Source of the DNA: Candidatus Thioglobus sp.
GTDB taxonomy: Bacteria > Pseudomonadota > Gammaproteobacteria > PS1 > Thioglobaceae
NCBI GenBank assembly: GCA_003978185.1
Contig: QOAH01000148.1
Coordinates: 1-5,513 of the forward strand
Length of the DNA stretch: 5,513 nucleotides
Direction: 5' to 3'
Below, one piece after another: positions 1 through 4,801 of the stretch. Below the pieces are notes generated by a model, which was given only the letters and a program-made list of their open reading frames with translations, was not told the origin of the DNA and did not search any database. A program made the translations under genes and the position numbers. Numbering within the stretch: position 1 is the first letter of the stretch; each line of letters begins with the position of its first letter.

Positions 1-528
1 GTGCCAGAAACCGAATCTCAAGGCCGCGTACATACTTCGGCTTGTACAGTGGCCATTATGCCTGAGGTTGAAAATATTGAAGAAGTTAACATTAACATGA
101 GTGATGTTCGTGTTGACACCTTTAGAGCTAGTGGCGCTGGTGGTCAGCATGTGAATAAAACTGATTCTGCTGTGCGTGTGACCCACATCCCAACAGGCAC
201 AGTAGTTGAGTGCCAAGATGGGCGCTCACAACACAAAAACAAAGCGCAAGCAATGTCAGTATTAGCTTCTAGAATCCTTGACGCACAGCAACAAGTTCAA
301 CACAAAGAACAAGCATCGACGCGTAAAGAACTAATCGGAAGTGGTGACCGTTCACAACGCATACGTACCTATAACTATCCACAAGGACGTATTACCGATC
401 ATCGTATCAATTTAACGCTATACAAATTAGCTGAAATTATGGAAGGTGATTTAGAATCGATTATTGAGCCTTTAATTGTTGAACAGCAAACTAACCAACT
501 CACAGAACTGAATGACGCTCTAGCTTAA
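1..528 (+). CDS. prfA: Peptide chain release factor 1 (RF1), 5'-truncated by window edge
   Basis: This is the C-terminal 175 residues of RF1, which reads UAA and UAG stop codons on the ribosome and triggers hydrolysis of peptidyl-tRNA. The visible part begins in the family segment [16 protein letters not shown] and carries the catalytic GGQ loop ([18 protein letters not shown] at nt 139-147). It continues through the conserved [18 protein letters not shown] and [10 protein letters not shown] segments. The HTSACTVA stretch separates it from RF2. Full-length RF1 is about 360 residues, so roughly the first half, including the stop-codon-reading domain, lies left of the window. The GTG at base 1 is therefore an internal Val codon, not a start. 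The TAA stop lies inside the 3' end of the convergent znuB gene. No prmC (the methyltransferase for the GGQ glutamine, often directly downstream of prfA) follows here. Confidence 0.97.
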   Translation: MPETESQGRVHTSACTVAIMPEVENIEEVNINMSDVRVDTFRASGAGGQHVNKTDSAVRVTHIPTGTVVECQDGRSQHKNKAQAMSVLASRILDAQQQVQHKEQASTRKELIGSGDRSQRIRTYNYPQGRITDHRINLTLYKLAEIMEGDLESIIEPLIVEQQTNQLTELNDALA

Positions 529-1311
529 ATTTTTAGGTGCTATCAACTGAGAAAACACAAATAAAATACCCAGAGAAATAACGATTGCTGGGCCCGTTAC
601 AATATCATAATATAGTGACCCGATCAGACCAATAATCACTGCTACCATTGAAATAAAAATTGACTGAAATACCATTTGACTAGGTGTACGTGCAAATACT
701 CTGGCAATCGCAGGTGGAATAATCAGCAATGAAGTAATGAGCAACACGCCTACAATTTGCACCGAAACTGATACCGCTAATGCAATCATCAGCATAAATA
801 ACAATTGATAAAAAGTGTGCTTTAGCCCTTCTGCTTTGGCCAAATCTTCATTTAATGTGAGCAACAATAAACGTTGCCAGAAAAACGACAACAAGCTCAC
901 AATTATAATCAATACCGAATACACCCAAACAATATCAGCATTAGTAATCGATAAGATATCACCAAATAGAAGCGAGAAATAATCGGTATTTGCACCGCCT
1001 ACTAATGCCAAAACCACAATACCGAGTGAGAGTGCAATGTGAGAAAAAATACCAAGAATAGCGTCATTAGAAAGGATTTTTCGCTCTTGTAAAGCGACAA
1101 TCATAAACGCAAAAATACCACCCACTAAAACTAAGCCAAAATGTATTCCAAGACCACTTGCAATGCCTAATGATGCACCGAGTAAAGCGCTATGTGATAT
1201 CGATTCAGAAAAATAACTCATACGCTTCCAAATCACAAAACAACCGAGTGAGCCGGCAATAATAGAGATACCCACAGCCGCTAGGACTGCTCTAAGAATA
1301 AAATCTTCCAT
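520..1311 (-). CDS. znuB: Zinc ABC transporter permease ZnuB
   Basis: A 263-residue inner-membrane permease of the ZnuB/metal ABC-3 family, the usual length for the family. It would form the channel through which zinc, delivered by a periplasmic ZnuA, enters the cytoplasm using ATPase ZnuC. Visible family signatures are the N-terminal [19 protein letters not shown] (residues 23-41), a central FGD (116-118), the cytoplasmic loop with [10 protein letters not shown] (153-162), the helix [17 protein letters not shown] (188-204) and the C-terminal [11 protein letters not shown] (234-244). Hydrophobic segments fill almost the whole protein. It starts 17 bp after fur stops and has no clear Shine-Dalgarno sequence (the gap reads GCCTTGCTTTAATTTAA), so it is probably translated from the fur transcript. 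Neither znuC nor znuA is adjacent. The specific metal is inferred from sequence type; manganese-type relatives exist. Confidence 0.9.
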   Translation of the reverse strand: MEDFILRAVLAAVGISIIAGSLGCFVIWKRMSYFSESISHSALLGASLGIASGLGIHFGLVLVGGIFAFMIVALQERKILSNDAILGIFSHIALSLGIVVLALVGGANTDYFSLLFGDILSITNADIVWVYSVLIIIVSLLSFFWQRLLLLTLNEDLAKAEGLKHTFYQLLFMLMIALAVSVSVQIVGVLLITSLLIIPPAIARVFARTPSQMVFQSIFISMVAVIIGLIGSLYYDIVTGPAIVISLGILFVFSQLIAPKNLS

Positions 1312-1328
1312 TTAAATTAAAGCAAGGC

Positions 1329-1736
1329 CTACTGACAACTCTTGCATAGACCATAAAGATATAAACAATGATCCGTTAACTGATAACCGTGTTTTTTAGC
1401 TACATCATGCTGATGCTGCTCAATTATATCATCTGTAAATTCGTCGATTTTTCCACATTTGACACAAACCAAATGGTCATGGTGCGCTGTATTAGATAAT
1501 TCAAATACCGACTGGCCATTATCAAAATTAAGTTTATTAATCATGCCAGCCTCTTCAAACTGGGTAAGTACGCGATAAATCGTTGCTACGCCAACTTCCT
1601 CACCTTGCATAATCAAAGCGCGGTAAATATCTTCAGCACTCATATGGTGATTTTCACTGGTTTCTAAAATTTCTAAAATTTTTAGTCTTGGCAGTGTAAC
1701 CTTAAGTCCAACACTTTTTAAATCTTGGGCATCCAT
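1329..1736 (-). CDS. fur: Ferric uptake regulator Fur
   Basis: A 135-residue metal-dependent DNA-binding repressor that controls iron uptake genes. The N-terminus (LKVTLPRLKILEIL, residues 11-24), SAEDIYRAL (33-41) and recognition-helix region ATIYRVLTQFEEAG (51-64) are very close to E. coli Fur rather than Zur or PerR. The C-terminal dimer domain has the HHDH cluster (86-89) and two CxxC pairs, CVKC (91-94) and CKSC (131-134), the expected structural zinc ligands. The protein stops right after the second pair and lacks the His-rich tail of E. coli Fur. I chose ATG at 1734-1736 because AAGGA (1745-1749 on the plus strand as TCCTT) sits 8 nt before it. An in-frame TTG two codons upstream (1740-1742) would leave only 2 nt of spacing. 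Downstream is znuB; upstream and divergent is bamE, an arrangement known as omlA-fur in Pseudomonas. Confidence 0.95.
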   Translation of the reverse strand: MDAQDLKSVGLKVTLPRLKILEILETSENHHMSAEDIYRALIMQGEEVGVATIYRVLTQFEEAGMINKLNFDNGQSVFELSNTAHHDHLVCVKCGKIDEFTDDIIEQHQHDVAKKHGYQLTDHCLYLYGLCKSCQ

Positions 1737-1743
1737 GTCCAAT

Positions 1744-1749
1744 ATCCTT
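1744..1749 (-). promoter_or_regulatory. fur ribosome binding site
   Basis: Read on the minus strand this is AAGGAT, a good Shine-Dalgarno sequence with 8 nt between AAGGA and the ATG at 1734-1736. It decides the fur start codon, and it overlaps the proposed -35 hexamer of the divergent bamE promoter. A degraded but recognisable copy (ATCCTT on the plus strand, 2773-2778) lies in front of the fur relic. Confidence 0.7.
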
Positions 1750-1776
1750 GATGTAAAATCAACTTAACATTTTAAT
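1748..1776 (+). promoter_or_regulatory. bamE promoter
   Basis: TTGATG (1748-1753), 17 nt, then TTTAAT (1771-1776) form a good sigma-70-type promoter. The -10 ends 13 nt before the bamE ATG at 1790, so the mRNA leader would be only about 6-7 nt, and no Shine-Dalgarno sequence is present. The same hexamer positions and 17-nt spacing are kept in the duplicated promoter before the second lipoprotein gene (2777-2805), which supports a functional role. Confidence 0.5.
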
Positions 1777-1796
1777 CCTTAAACCAGTCATGAAAA
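1769..1796 (-). promoter_or_regulatory. Possible fur promoter
   Basis: On the minus strand TTTTCA (1791-1796) and TAAAAT (1769-1774) are separated by 16 nt, giving 4/6 and 5/6 matches to sigma-70 hexamers. Transcription would start near 1762, leaving a leader of about 26 nt with the Shine-Dalgarno site inside it. The site overlaps the bamE promoter and the bamE start codon, so the two divergent genes would compete for polymerase. It is the best candidate in a 53-bp AT-rich gap, but chance matches are easy here. I see no convincing Fur box. Confidence 0.3.
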
Positions 1797-2632
1797 AAAT
1801 AACTTTAGTTGTGTTGTCACTGCCTTTCTTATCGGCATGTTCACCGTCTATGCCAGAGATGCCTAAAGTGCCTGAGATGCCTGAGATGCCTGAGATGCCT
1901 GAGATGCCTGAGATGCCAAGTATGTCAGAATTCATTCCAGATATTTCATTACCAACACTATTTAGATCAGATATTAACCAAGGCTCTGTATTAGACCGGT
2001 TTAGCATTAATCAGCTCAAAGTAGGTATGTCAAAAGCTGAGGTGCAAGATTTAATTGGCTCTCCCAGTGTGGCTGACCCATTCCATAACAACCAATGGGA
2101 CTACATCAATCATTCAACATTATATAAAAAAGACAACATTAATTATCGATTAACGCTAATATTTGACAAGAACACACTTAAAAATATTGACACTTCTAAA
2201 TTAGAGTCACTACCGCCACTGACTGAAAAAGAACAAGAATTAGAGAACAAACGTCTAGCTGATGAAAAGATAATTGCAAAACGTGCCGCTAAAGAAAAAG
2301 CTGAGCAGGCCAAATCTAAAGCCAAAGCCAAAGCCATGGCCGTTAAAAAAGCTGCAGCACAGGCTAAGGCTTTAAAAGAAAAACAAGCTGCCCAAGCAAA
2401 GGTAGCAGCGAAGGCAAAGGCAATTGCTGATAAAAAAGCAGAAGACGAAGTTAAAGCGTTGGCTGAAAAGCGTGCTGCTGATAAGAAAGCTTTAAAGAAA
2501 AAACAAGCCGCCGAAGCAAAAGTAGCAACCCGAGAAGCAGATCTAAAAGAAGGTTATGAAGCTTATGAAAAGGCTGCAGAAAGAGCAAAGTCTTTAAAAG
2601 GCCCAAATACGCCTTGGTACCGATTCTGGTAG
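1790..2632 (+). CDS. bamE: Outer-membrane assembly lipoprotein BamE (SmpA/OmlA) with repeat linker and long helical tail
   Basis: A 280-residue lipoprotein. BamE is a small accessory subunit of the Bam complex that inserts beta-barrel proteins into the outer membrane. Residues 1-16 are a signal peptide ending in lipobox L14-S-A-C17; Ser follows the lipidated Cys, which fits outer-membrane sorting. Residues 19-45 are nine Pro-x-Met/Val triplets, mostly PEM. The BamE fold spans about 60-134: DINQG (61-65), INQLKVGMSKAEVQ (73-86), GSP...DPF (90-98), W103-DY and the strand LTLIFD (121-126). From about 145 to 270 there is a Lys/Ala/Glu-rich, coiled-coil or TolA-like helical stretch with ADLKEGYEAY (250-259). 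The end is PWYRFW. E. coli BamE is 113 residues, so the linker and tail are extra. It is divergent from fur, probably first gene of a rightward unit, and is the apparent parent of the next gene. Confidence 0.92.
   Translation: MKKITLVVLSLPFLSACSPSMPEMPKVPEMPEMPEMPEMPEMPSMSEFIPDISLPTLFRSDINQGSVLDRFSINQLKVGMSKAEVQDLIGSPSVADPFHNNQWDYINHSTLYKKDNINYRLTLIFDKNTLKNIDTSKLESLPPLTEKEQELENKRLADEKIIAKRAAKEKAEQAKSKAKAKAMAVKKAAAQAKALKEKQAAQAKVAAKAKAIADKKAEDEVKALAEKRAADKKALKKKQAAEAKVATREADLKEGYEAYEKAAERAKSLKGPNTPWYRFW
1844..1924 (+). repeat. 9-bp in-frame tandem repeat encoding Pro-Glu-Met triplets
   Basis: Nine consecutive 9-bp units encode PSM-PEM-PKV-PEM(x5)-PSM between the lipidated Cys and the BamE fold. 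The five central units CCTGAGATG (1871-1915) are perfect, and the flanking ones are degenerate. Perfect identity points to recent slippage expansion. Because the unit is three codons, copy-number changes lengthen or shorten the linker without breaking the frame. Read on the other strand it gives Gly-Ile-Ser repeats, which are an artefact. Confidence 0.9.
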
Positions 2633-2637
2633 ACATA

Positions 2638-2675
2638 TTGCCAGCGATTCAACAATCTATCTTTTCAAGCTGATT
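2638..2675 (+). pseudogene. Relic of the 5' part of ccmA
   Basis: TATCTTTTCAAGCTGATT (2658-2675) matches ccmA 4263-4280 at 17 of 18 positions. Just before it, TTGCCAGCGATTCAACAA (2638-2655) can be aligned with ccmA from 4228 (TTGCCAACGGGGATACAAC) with a 3-base gap, though a stretch of about 12 ccmA bases between the two matches is missing. The corresponding ccmA residues are about 10-27, before the Walker A motif. It has no start or function of its own. The match is short, but it lies exactly where tandem duplication of the bamE region would leave the right-hand end of the unit. Confidence 0.55.
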
Positions 2676-2726
2676 TAAATAATGCTTAGAAAGTTATTAT
2701 TTTCTTACTAGAAGGCATTGAAAATA

Positions 2727-2766
2727 CAGTTTAGCCCTACACTTTTTTAAATCTTGAGCTTTTCAT
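2727..2766 (-). pseudogene. Relic of the fur N-terminal coding region
   Basis: On the minus strand, an ATG at 2764-2766 begins a sequence that aligns with the first dozen codons of fur. The plus-strand words ACACTTTT and TAAATCTTG occur in the same order in both places (1711-1727 and 2740-2756), and the fur Shine-Dalgarno complement ATCCTT is kept at 2773-2778. Extra bases (one in the A-run, one nearer the ATG) shift the frame, and an in-frame TAG follows after nine codons (2737-2739). Similarity fades left of about 2727. It is non-coding today and marks the left end of the duplicated segment. Confidence 0.75.
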
Positions 2767-2776
2767 ATTAACATCC

Positions 2777-2805
2777 TTAAGGTAAAATCATTCCAAAACT
2801 ATAAT
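2777..2805 (+). promoter_or_regulatory. Promoter of the second lipoprotein gene, duplicated from bamE
   Basis: TTAAGG (2777-2782), 17 nt, then a consensus TATAAT (2800-2805). The hexamers align with TTGATG and TTTAAT upstream of bamE, with identical spacing; GTAAAATCA is shared between them. The -35 is weaker and the -10 stronger than in the parent copy. The -10 ends 14 nt before the ATG and no Shine-Dalgarno sequence is visible, so the leader would again be very short. Confidence 0.55.
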
Positions 2806-2819
2806 CTGTAAAAAAAATC

Positions 2820-4130
2820 ATGAAAAAAATAATTTTAATCGCACTCTCATTGCCGTTCTTGTCTGCGTGTTCACCTTCTATGCTTAAAATGCCTGAATTA
2901 CCGACGTTAATTGACACCAGTGAATCACAGCCATCTGAAACTGACACACTAAAGTTACCTAATTTCGCTGATTTATTGCCAGAGATGCCTGAATTTCCTA
3001 ATTTCGCTGATCTATTGCCAGAGATGCCTGAATTTCCAACGCTAACTGACGCTAGTGAATCACAGCCATCTGAAACTGACACACTAGGGCTGCCTAATTT
3101 CGCTGATTTATTGCCAGATATGCCTGAATTGCCAAATTTTTCTGATTTATTGCCAGAGATGCCTACATTACCTAATTTTTCTGGTCTATTGCCAGAGATG
3201 CCTGAATTATTAACATTTACTGACGCTAACAAAACTAAAGCATTAGAAGAAAAACGTATTGCAAAAGCTAAAGAAGAAGCTAGGATATTAGATGAAAAAC
3301 GTATTGCAAAAACCAAGGTAAAGGCTGTCGCTGGTAAAAACATTACTAAGCCATCAAAATTACCTAAAATCAATCTGCTATCAAGCACACCTAATATTTC
3401 AGAATTACCTAGATCAACTAATATATATCAGCTACCTTTAATTAGGAATATGCTTGGAACAACACCAGCTGAGGAAATCAGGAAAAGAGTGATTTCCGAT
3501 AGGAAGGTGGCTAAAAAGGCTAAATTATTAGAAGAAAAACGTATTGCTAAGGCTAAAGCAATCGCTGATAAAAAGGCAGCTGAAGAAGTGAAAGCATTAG
3601 CTGCAAAAAAAGCGGCTGAAGAAGCAAAAGAAAAAGCTGTTGCCAAGGCTAAAGCATTAGAAGAAAAACGTATTGCTAAGGCTAAAGCAATCGCTGATAG
3701 AAAAGCGGCTGAAGAAGCTAAATTTCTGGAAAAAAAGCGCATGATTACAGAAAATATAAAAATCAGAGAGGTTAATTTAAAAGAAGGTTATGAAGCTTAT
3801 AAAAGAGCAACTAAGGAAGCCCGAATATTAAGAGAAAAAAGCATTGTAAAATCTAAAGAAGAGGTTATTGCCAAAGCAATTGCTGCTAGAAAGGCAGCTG
3901 AAGAGGCTAGGAAAAAAGCAATGATTGATCGAAAAATGGCTAAAGAAACTAGATCTTTCTTCGATACACTTGAAAAGAAACGCATTATAAAAGCTAAAGA
4001 GGAAATCGTTGCTAGAGCAATTGCTGATAGAAAAGCGGCTGAAATAGCTAGAACTTTAGTAAAAAACAATAAAATCAGAGAGGCTAATTTAAAAGAAGGT
4101 TATGAAGCCTATAAAAAAAATAAGAAATAG
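2820..4130 (+). CDS. BamE-derived repeat-rich helical lipoprotein, function unknown
   Basis: A 436-residue predicted lipoprotein that I cannot assign to a named family. Residues 1-21 nearly repeat the BamE signal peptide and lipobox (LSAC, Cys17, then Ser). Residues 29-131 are a Pro-rich linker of five 13-residue units like NFADLLPEMPEFP and two 19-residue SESQPSETDT-type spacers. Residues 137-170 and 221-434 are Lys/Ala/Glu-rich helix, TolA-like in composition, with LKEGYEAY twice (320-327, 424-431); BamE has the same motif once. Between them, 172-218 is a Pro-containing break. A complete BamE fold is absent, although NIYQL...IRNMLGTTPAEE (201-219) faintly resembles part of it. It ends KKNKK, whereas BamE ends PWYRFW. 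The ATG matches the bamE start by alignment. Its place between bamE and ccmA, with flanking relics, shows origin by tandem duplication. A structural or spacer role in the periplasm is only inference. Confidence 0.85.
   Translation: MKKIILIALSLPFLSACSPSMLKMPELPTLIDTSESQPSETDTLKLPNFADLLPEMPEFPNFADLLPEMPEFPTLTDASESQPSETDTLGLPNFADLLPDMPELPNFSDLLPEMPTLPNFSGLLPEMPELLTFTDANKTKALEEKRIAKAKEEARILDEKRIAKTKVKAVAGKNITKPSKLPKINLLSSTPNISELPRSTNIYQLPLIRNMLGTTPAEEIRKRVISDRKVAKKAKLLEEKRIAKAKAIADKKAAEEVKALAAKKAAEEAKEKAVAKAKALEEKRIAKAKAIADRKAAEEAKFLEKKRMITENIKIREVNLKEGYEAYKRATKEARILREKSIVKSKEEVIAKAIAARKAAEEARKKAMIDRKMAKETRSFFDTLEKKRIIKAKEEIVARAIADRKAAEIARTLVKNNKIREANLKEGYEAYKKNKK
2904..3212 (+). repeat. Composite in-frame repeat: 57-bp spacers and 39-bp units
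   Basis: Layout: spacer TL-D-SESQPSETDTL-LP (2904-2960), two 39-bp units NFADLLPEMPEFP (2961-2999, 3000-3038), spacer again (3039-3095), then three 39-bp units (3096-3134, 3135-3173, 3174-3212) that drift to NFSDLLPEMPTLP and NFSGLLPEMPELL. The next residues, TFTDANKTKA, look like the start of a third spacer. The first two 39-bp units are almost identical in DNA, so expansion is fairly recent. The PEMPE core recalls the PEM triplets of bamE. Confidence 0.9.
3528..3699 (+). repeat. 43-bp exact direct repeat with 129-bp period in the helical domain
   Basis: Bases 3528-3570 and 3657-3699 are identical over 43 bp, offset by exactly 129 bp (43 codons). They encode LEEKRIAKAKAIAD. A more diverged version begins near 3241 (LEEKRIAKAKEEA). 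The intervening AIADKKAAEEVKAL closely matches AIADKKAEDEVKAL of bamE (residues 211-224), tying the helical tails of both proteins together. Confidence 0.85.
3759..4116 (+). repeat. 46-bp direct repeat encoding the LKEGYEAY module
   Basis: Bases 3759-3804 and 4071-4116 match at 44 of 46 positions (offset 312 bp) and encode KIREVNLKEGYEAYK and KIREANLKEGYEAYK. A 21-bp identity upstream (3693-3713 and 4023-4043, encoding ADRKAAE) shows that the duplicated module begins further left, with small length changes since. The single bamE counterpart is at 2540-2566. One of the two differences is synonymous (GCT/GCC). Confidence 0.85.
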
Positions 4131-4159
4131 CGGAACCTTTAAAAACCCACTAGCATGCT

Positions 4160-4187
4160 TTGGCATACCCCCTTGTCAGATTAAAAT
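4160..4187 (+). promoter_or_regulatory. Possible ccmA promoter
   Basis: TTGGCA (4160-4165), 16 nt, then TAAAAT (4182-4187), each 5/6 to the sigma-70 consensus. The -10 ends 11 nt before the GTG proposed as ccmA start, giving a near-leaderless message like those proposed for bamE and its paralogue. If real, it argues against the TTG at 4160 as a start codon. Read-through from the upstream lipoprotein gene is equally possible because the gap is short and no terminator is visible. Confidence 0.35.
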
Positions 4188-4198
4188 CTAAATATATT

Positions 4199-4801
4199 GT
4201 GCCAACACTTAATATAAGAAACTTAAGTTGCCAACGGGGATACAACCAGCTGTTTAGCGAATTATCTTTTCAAGCTAATTCAGGAGACATATGGAGAATT
4301 ACTGGTACTAATGGTAGTGGAAAAACCTCACTTTTAAAAATCCTAGCCGGCCTTAACGCATCTGAAGAAGGTGAGATTACGCTTGATAATCACTCGGTCA
4401 AATCAGATAAATACCAAAGTGAAGTCTTTTATTTGGGTCATTTGTCTGCACTGAGTGCTGAACTGACGAGTGTTGAAAATCTTGAGTTCTTAACTGGGCT
4501 TAATAAATCCATTGATCAACACTTATTAGTTGAGGCGTTGATGCAAGTTGGTCTTAAGGGTTATGAAGACGAATACTGTGCTAAGCTCTCAGCTGGCCAA
4601 AAGCGGCGTGTTATCCTCGCCGGACTTTTTGTATCAAATGCCAAGATTTGGTTATTAGATGAACCCTTTACAGCTCTTGATCCCCATGGTGTAAAAATTG
4701 TAGAAGAGCGCATTAGCAAACACTGTGAACAAGGTGGGGTTTGTTTGTTTACCACACATCAAGATTCTACATTGCCTAATCAAAAGGTGTTGGCGTTATG
4801 A
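4199..4801 (+). CDS. ccmA: Cytochrome c maturation ATPase CcmA
   Basis: A 200-residue ABC-type ATP-binding subunit of the CcmABCD complex in System I cytochrome c biogenesis. ATP hydrolysis by CcmA with CcmB releases haem-loaded CcmE from CcmC so that haem can be passed to apocytochromes in the periplasm. Visible motifs are Walker A GTNGSGKTS (36-44), ABC signature LSAGQKRR (130-137), Walker B IWLLDEP (150-156), D-loop ALD (159-161) and H-loop TTHQ (185-188). The short length and the N-terminus PTLNIRNLSCQRGYNQLFSELSF fit CcmA. I chose GTG at 4199-4201 because family proteins begin just before this segment; an in-frame TTG at 4160 would add 13 residues (AYPLVRLKSKYI region) without family similarity. 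Neither has a clear Shine-Dalgarno sequence. The stop overlaps the ccmB start. Confidence 0.93.
   Translation: MPTLNIRNLSCQRGYNQLFSELSFQANSGDIWRITGTNGSGKTSLLKILAGLNASEEGEITLDNHSVKSDKYQSEVFYLGHLSALSAELTSVENLEFLTGLNKSIDQHLLVEALMQVGLKGYEDEYCAKLSAGQKRRVILAGLFVSNAKIWLLDEPFTALDPHGVKIVEERISKHCEQGGVCLFTTHQDSTLPNQKVLAL

Larger units (their letters stand above)
2633..2819. other. Intergenic duplication junction between the two lipoprotein genes
   Basis: This 187-bp gap contains no gene of its own. From left to right it has a short match to the 5' coding part of ccmA (2638-2675), an unassigned AT-rich stretch (about 2676-2726) that should contain the duplication joint, a decayed antisense copy of the beginning of fur (2727-2766), and a copy of the fur-bamE promoter region leading to the second lipoprotein gene. 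No convincing terminator was found. Confidence 0.7.

Noticed and set aside
1737..1742. TTG at 1740-1742 as fur start
   Set aside because: The Shine-Dalgarno sequence would be only 2 nt away; ATG at 1734-1736 has 8-nt spacing.
1750..1789. Fur box in the fur-bamE gap
   Set aside because: Only a loose TAAAAT...ATTTTA inverted repeat is present; it does not match the GATAAT-type hexamer array.
1759..2007. Minus-strand reading frame with Gly-Ile-Ser repeats
   Set aside because: It is the antisense of the Pro-Glu-Met repeat in bamE and of its promoter; no ribosome site or family similarity.
2683..2720. Hairpin AATGC...GCATT as a terminator after bamE
   Set aside because: The stem is imperfect with bulges and a wobble pair, and no T-run follows it; the T-rich part is in the loop.
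2904..3212. CRISPR-like array
   Set aside because: The repeats are contiguous, in frame, coding and lack unique spacers.
2777..3388. Minus-strand 203-codon frame with repeated SGNKS-type blocks
   Set aside because: It mirrors the linker repeats of the paralogue on the other strand; the repeat pattern is explained by the plus-strand protein.
4179..4190. AGATT-AA-AATCT inverted repeat before ccmA as an operator
   Set aside because: Short, AT-rich and overlapping a promoter-like -10; too likely by chance.
4160..4198. TTG at 4160 as ccmA start
   Set aside because: It adds 13 residues without CcmA similarity, lacks a ribosome site and overlaps a promoter-like -35; GTG at 4199 fits the family start.
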